Below are positions 61,334 to 64,000 of a DNA stretch of 64,000 nucleotides, one piece after another. The DNA comes from Nocardia aurea (GTDB taxonomy: Bacteria; Actinomycetota; Actinomycetes; Mycobacteriales; Mycobacteriaceae), in the NCBI RefSeq assembly GCF_003123685.1, contig NZ_QCYJ01000175.1:1-64000 (forward strand), written 5' to 3'. Position numbers and translations under genes: made by a program. The notes below the pieces were generated by a model that saw nothing but the letters and a program-made list of their open reading frames with translations, ran no database searches and was not told the DNA's origin. Numbering within the stretch: position 1 is the first letter of the stretch; every line of letters starts with the position of its first letter.

Positions 61334-62068
61334 TCAGTCGGAGAAGATCTCGCGGTTGACGGTGTGCAGATAGGGAATCGCCAGGAACGGTGTGATGTAG
61401 AAGATGTCGTACAACCACCAGCCGACCACCGGCAGTACGGTGCCGTCGAAACGGATATCGGCGTACATGGTCATATTGACCACGTAACCCACCCAGATGA
61501 CGACGCCGAACCAGCAGGTGACCGTCAGCCACTGGTGTCCCCAGCGCTTCATCTGGAGGAAGGCGATCGCGGCGGCAACGCGCATCGGGAAGACGGTGAA
61601 GATGAGCGTGACTTCCCAGCCCTTCTCGCCGGGCGCGCTCGAACCGCCGATCCACAATTCGTTGTAGTGCCAGAAATAGCCGTTGTCGACGAAATTCCCC
61701 CACGCGGTGAAGAACACGCGCGTGATCAGTGTGTGGCTGGCGCCCAGATCCAGAATCCAGCCGATGCTGTTGAGGAAGGCGTCCAGCACGACCAGGTACC
61801 CGATCAGCGTGACCATGATCGGCCGCACCGAAAGCCCGGCCTTCTGGGCCTGACGTTGCAGCCACACGCCGCGCAGGAAGATCGGCAATCCGATGAACCC
61901 CAGGACGAAGGTGCCCATCAACGCGGTGCCGATGGTGAGCCAGATATCGGCGTGACGCTGGGCCGCGCGGCTCTGTTCGTGGTGCTGGTCGTAGGTGACC
62001 GAGGAGGTCGCGGTGGTTTTCGCGGTATCCGCGCTCGCGCGGCGACGTGTGAAGGTCGGCAGATTCAT
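61334..62068 (-). CDS. Unrecognised multi-pass membrane protein
   Basis: The 244-residue protein has five to six membrane helices: WLTIGTALMGTFVLGFIGLP, IMVTLIGYLVVLDAFLNSIG, a region around RVFFTAWGNFVDNGYFWHYN, VTLIFTVFPMRVAAAIAFL, VTCWFGVVIWVGYVVNMTMY and PVVGWWLYDIFYITPFLAIP. Conserved-looking polar residues (Asp, Asn, His, Glu) lie near membrane edges, for example GYFWHYNELW. I do not recognise the family. ATG at 62068 follows TAGGAG. It sits between the 39-residue peptide gene and the 145-residue gene, all closely spaced. Confidence 0.75.
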   Translation of the reverse strand: MNLPTFTRRRASADTAKTTATSSVTYDQHHEQSRAAQRHADIWLTIGTALMGTFVLGFIGLPIFLRGVWLQRQAQKAGLSVRPIMVTLIGYLVVLDAFLNSIGWILDLGASHTLITRVFFTAWGNFVDNGYFWHYNELWIGGSSAPGEKGWEVTLIFTVFPMRVAAAIAFLQMKRWGHQWLTVTCWFGVVIWVGYVVNMTMYADIRFDGTVLPVVGWWLYDIFYITPFLAIPYLHTVNREIFSD

Positions 62069-62076
62069 GACCGCTC

Positions 62077-62196
62077 CTACCAATCCCGGTTCATGTACAT
62101 ATTCATCTGGATGAGGAACATCGTCAGGAGAAAGCCGTACATGACGATCTGGAAGACGATCAGCGCGCGCTTTCGTTTGCGGTCTTGTTCGTTCAT
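62077..62196 (-). CDS. 39-residue membrane peptide
   Basis: The tiny protein has a basic N-terminus (MNEQDRKRKRA), one membrane helix (LIVFQIVMYGFLLTMFLIQM) and a short tail ending NRDW. AGGAGG upstream of the ATG, and nine- and 13-base gaps to its neighbours, make it a confident gene. Such peptides often stabilise membrane enzyme complexes; the partner is inferred to be the 244-residue protein. Confidence 0.8.
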   Translation of the reverse strand: MNEQDRKRKRALIVFQIVMYGFLLTMFLIQMNMYMNRDW

Positions 62197-62209
62197 GGCA
62201 GTTGTCCTC

Positions 62210-63016
62210 CTACGGTGACTGCACGTGCGAGCCGTCGGTGGCGAGCAGATTCGCCGCCGCGATCTCTCGCAGACCTTCGGTGATGGCGCCGTCGCTGCTG
62301 AGCGGCGCCAGGATGCAGGCGTGGGCCGCTTCGAGTTCGCTCGCTCCGGCGGCGATGAGCCGCGCCGCGGCGACCAGCACCCGCGTCGAGGGCGGTTCGA
62401 AGTGGAATACCTCATCGGCGTTACGAATGGTGGTGGCGCAGTTCACGAGTCGTTGTGCGACCGCGCGGTCGACCGCGGCCTCGGCGACGAGGACGTCGGC
62501 TTCGCGTTCCGGGGGCAGGTAGTTCATCGCGATGGTGACGAACCGCTGCCGGAACGAGGGTTTCAACTCCTTGAGCGAACTGCGGTAGGCGGGGTTGTAG
62601 GAGCACACGAGCATGAACGGCTCCGGCGCGGTGACGACTTCGTCGGCGCGGTCGAGGAACAGCGTGCGCCGGTGGTCGGTGAGCGAATGCAGGATGGCCA
62701 GCGAGTCGTGACGGGCTTCGACGACTTCGTCCAGATAGCAGAGCGCGCCGGATTTCACGGCCCTGGTCAGGGGACCGTCGTTCCAGACGACATCGCCGCC
62801 CGAGACGAGGAATCGGCCGACGAGATCGGAACTGGTGAGATCGTCGTGGCAGCTGATGGTGACCACGGGTCGGCCGAGCAGTTGCCCCATGTGTTCGACG
62901 AAACGCGTCTTACCGCATCCGGTCGGACCGGTGAGCATCACCGGCATCTGTTGCTGGAAGGCCCATTCGAACAGTTGCACCTCGGTGCCGTTGGCGTAGT
63001 AGAGATCGTTCGTCAT
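62210..63016 (-). CDS. NorQ/CbbQ-type MoxR AAA+ ATPase
   Basis: The 268-residue AAA+ protein has Walker A GPTGCGKTRFVEHMG, the family segment ISCHDDLTSSDLVGR, Walker B ALCYLDEVVEARHDSL and FRQRFVTIAMNYLPPERE. These are signatures of the NorQ/CbbQ branch, which acts with a VWA partner (NorD, CbbO) to insert metal into, or reactivate, enzymes such as nitric oxide reductase or RubisCO. Neither client is in this window. The ATG overlaps the stop of the VWA gene (ATGA). Confidence 0.93.
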   Translation of the reverse strand: MTNDLYYANGTEVQLFEWAFQQQMPVMLTGPTGCGKTRFVEHMGQLLGRPVVTISCHDDLTSSDLVGRFLVSGGDVVWNDGPLTRAVKSGALCYLDEVVEARHDSLAILHSLTDHRRTLFLDRADEVVTAPEPFMLVCSYNPAYRSSLKELKPSFRQRFVTIAMNYLPPEREADVLVAEAAVDRAVAQRLVNCATTIRNADEVFHFEPPSTRVLVAAARLIAAGASELEAAHACILAPLSSDGAITEGLREIAAANLLATDGSHVQSP

Positions 63017-64000
63017 CGAGTAACCAACTCCCGGTGGATATGGGCGAGTACGCGGGGAAGCTCTTCGGCGCGCCGGATGCGTCGGGAGCGGCGGGGGCCG
63101 AAAACCTCGGGCAGGGGATCGACGCGGGTGGGGCCGACGCCGAGGTAGTAGATGGACACGCCTGCTTCGTCGGCCTCGGTGACGGCGTGGGCGACATCGG
63201 CCCACGCGTAGCGGCCCTCGTACCCCTCGTCGGACATGAGGCCGTCGCCGATGACGATGATCTGCCTGCGTTCGCTGGGTTGTTCGAGCAGCCGACGGGT
63301 CAGGTGCCGCAGTGGCGCGCCGAGACGGGTGTAGCCGCCGGTCCGCAATCCCAGACTGCTCGGATCGACGAAATGGGTGTCGTGGAAATCCTTGAGGCAG
63401 TCGACCTCGACGCGGTGGCGGGTGTTGCCGGTGAACACGAAGATGCCGTGCCGTTCGCGAGCCGCGGTCATCGCGCGGGACAGCGCGTCGGCGCATTCGA
63501 GTTCCAGACGGAAGATCCGGCCGCCGTGCACGCCGAGCGAGGAGCTGCCGTCGAGCAGTAGCGCGGTGGCCACGTCACGTGAGCTGGGCAGCAGGTCGCG
63601 GAAGACCCGCGGTTCGCTCGCCCGCGCCGCCATCAGGTCGACGTGGTGGCGCACGTAGCGGTCGATGTCGAGATCGCTGCCGTCGTCCAGGCCGGTGCGC
63701 ATCGCGCGGTGGGTGTGCTGTTCGAACCAGCGCCGCACGTCGGGGGATACCGCGCCGACCGGTCGCGACCGGGTCGGGTGCTTGCGTTCGAGTACCGCGA
63801 CGTGGTCGCGCAGGAAGGAATCGGTCCACTGATTCCACTCCGGGTACGGAACCCCGGCCCGCTGATCGGCCCGGATCTCGATGTCCTCGTTCTCGGGTCG
63901 GCTCGGCGGCGGCAGGTTGGCATTGCGGGCGCCACCGTCACCGCCGACCGGTACCGACATCACGCGGTAGGAATCGCTGCGCGAGGAGGTCCACGGCATC
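63013..64000 (-). CDS. NorD/CbbO-type VWA protein, 3' part
   Basis: At least 328 residues are present; the 5' end lies beyond the window because family members are usually longer and the frame runs to the edge. The VWA domain has MIDAS motif LLLDGSSSLG (DxSxS) and the NorD/CbbO segment YEGRYAWADVAHAVTEA. Upstream, VPYPEWNQW matches the conserved YPEW motif of this family. It binds the NorQ-type ATPase encoded next and recruits the client enzyme. Confidence 0.9.
   Translation of the reverse strand, partial: MPWTSSRSDSYRVMSVPVGGDGGARNANLPPPSRPENEDIEIRADQRAGVPYPEWNQWTDSFLRDHVAVLERKHPTRSRPVGAVSPDVRRWFEQHTHRAMRTGLDDGSDLDIDRYVRHHVDLMAARASEPRVFRDLLPSSRDVATALLLDGSSSLGVHGGRIFRLELECADALSRAMTAARERHGIFVFTGNTRHRVEVDCLKDFHDTHFVDPSSLGLRTGGYTRLGAPLRHLTRRLLEQPSERRQIIVIGDGLMSDEGYEGRYAWADVAHAVTEADEAGVSIYYLGVGPTRVDPLPEVFGPRRSRRIRRAEELPRVLAHIHRELVTR

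Overview
The window reads as chromosomal DNA of a high-GC actinomycete of the Mycobacteriales, most likely a Nocardia or close relative. The reasons are strong GC preference at third codon positions, frequent GTG starts, a cutinase, a mycofactocin precursor gene, and a left half that follows the gene order known from Mycobacterium tuberculosis Rv1691 to Rv1713. Species cannot be named from sequence reading alone. I see no insertion sequence, prophage, CRISPR array or tRNA.

Left part (1-26.9 kb), conserved core. The window opens inside a 5S rRNA gene with its terminator. A TPR protein with a very long RGG-like N-terminus and a secreted cutinase follow. Then come the HAD phosphatase, a small protein, tlyA, nadK and recN, tightly packed. 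An accessory block (SRPBCC protein, LysR regulator, flavin monooxygenase, SnoaL-like protein, SHOCT membrane protein) separates recN from the cell-envelope pair steA and mctB/steB. A tautomerase/TetR pair precedes pyrG, a NUDIX hydrolase and xerD. The run parA, scpA, scpB, an rsuA/rluB-type pseudouridine synthase with a repeat-rich N-terminus, cmk and der shows start/stop overlaps or very short gaps and is probably one operon for chromosome condensation, RNA modification and ribosome assembly.

Middle part (26.9-52.2 kb), accessory and regulatory. It holds a short SARP-like regulator, a DUF397/Xre pair, an MmyB-type Xre regulator, a P450 with its TetR regulator, an MFS exporter fused to three beta-sandwich repeats, a beta-lactamase-fold hydrolase, a second MFS exporter, and an AurF-like diiron oxygenase next to a ferredoxin-ferredoxin reductase fusion. 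A PucR-type regulator, a TMEM143-like membrane protein, an ADP-ribosylglycohydrolase, a CPBP protease/epimerase pair, an acyl-CoA dehydrogenase/TetR pair, a proline iminopeptidase, an SRPBCC-ArsR operon, a TetR regulator and an N-terminally short DUF2254 protein follow. Several regulators sit beside clear inverted repeats that are candidate operators.

Right part (52.2-64 kb), two cofactor or maturation systems. A type I arylsulfatase and an HAD phosphatase face a formylglycine-generating enzyme that carries both catalytic cysteines, so the sulfatase and its activator are neighbours. Next are mftA, mftB and mftC of mycofactocin biosynthesis, without the later genes mftD to mftF. A divergent SDR follows. 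The last operon (minus strand) encodes a NorD/CbbO-type VWA protein (cut by the window edge), a NorQ/CbbQ-type AAA+ ATPase, a 39-residue membrane peptide, two unrecognised membrane proteins and a small-molecule kinase-like protein. NorQ/NorD-type pairs elsewhere activate metalloenzymes, but no known client is present. This operon is the best candidate for an undescribed system in the window.
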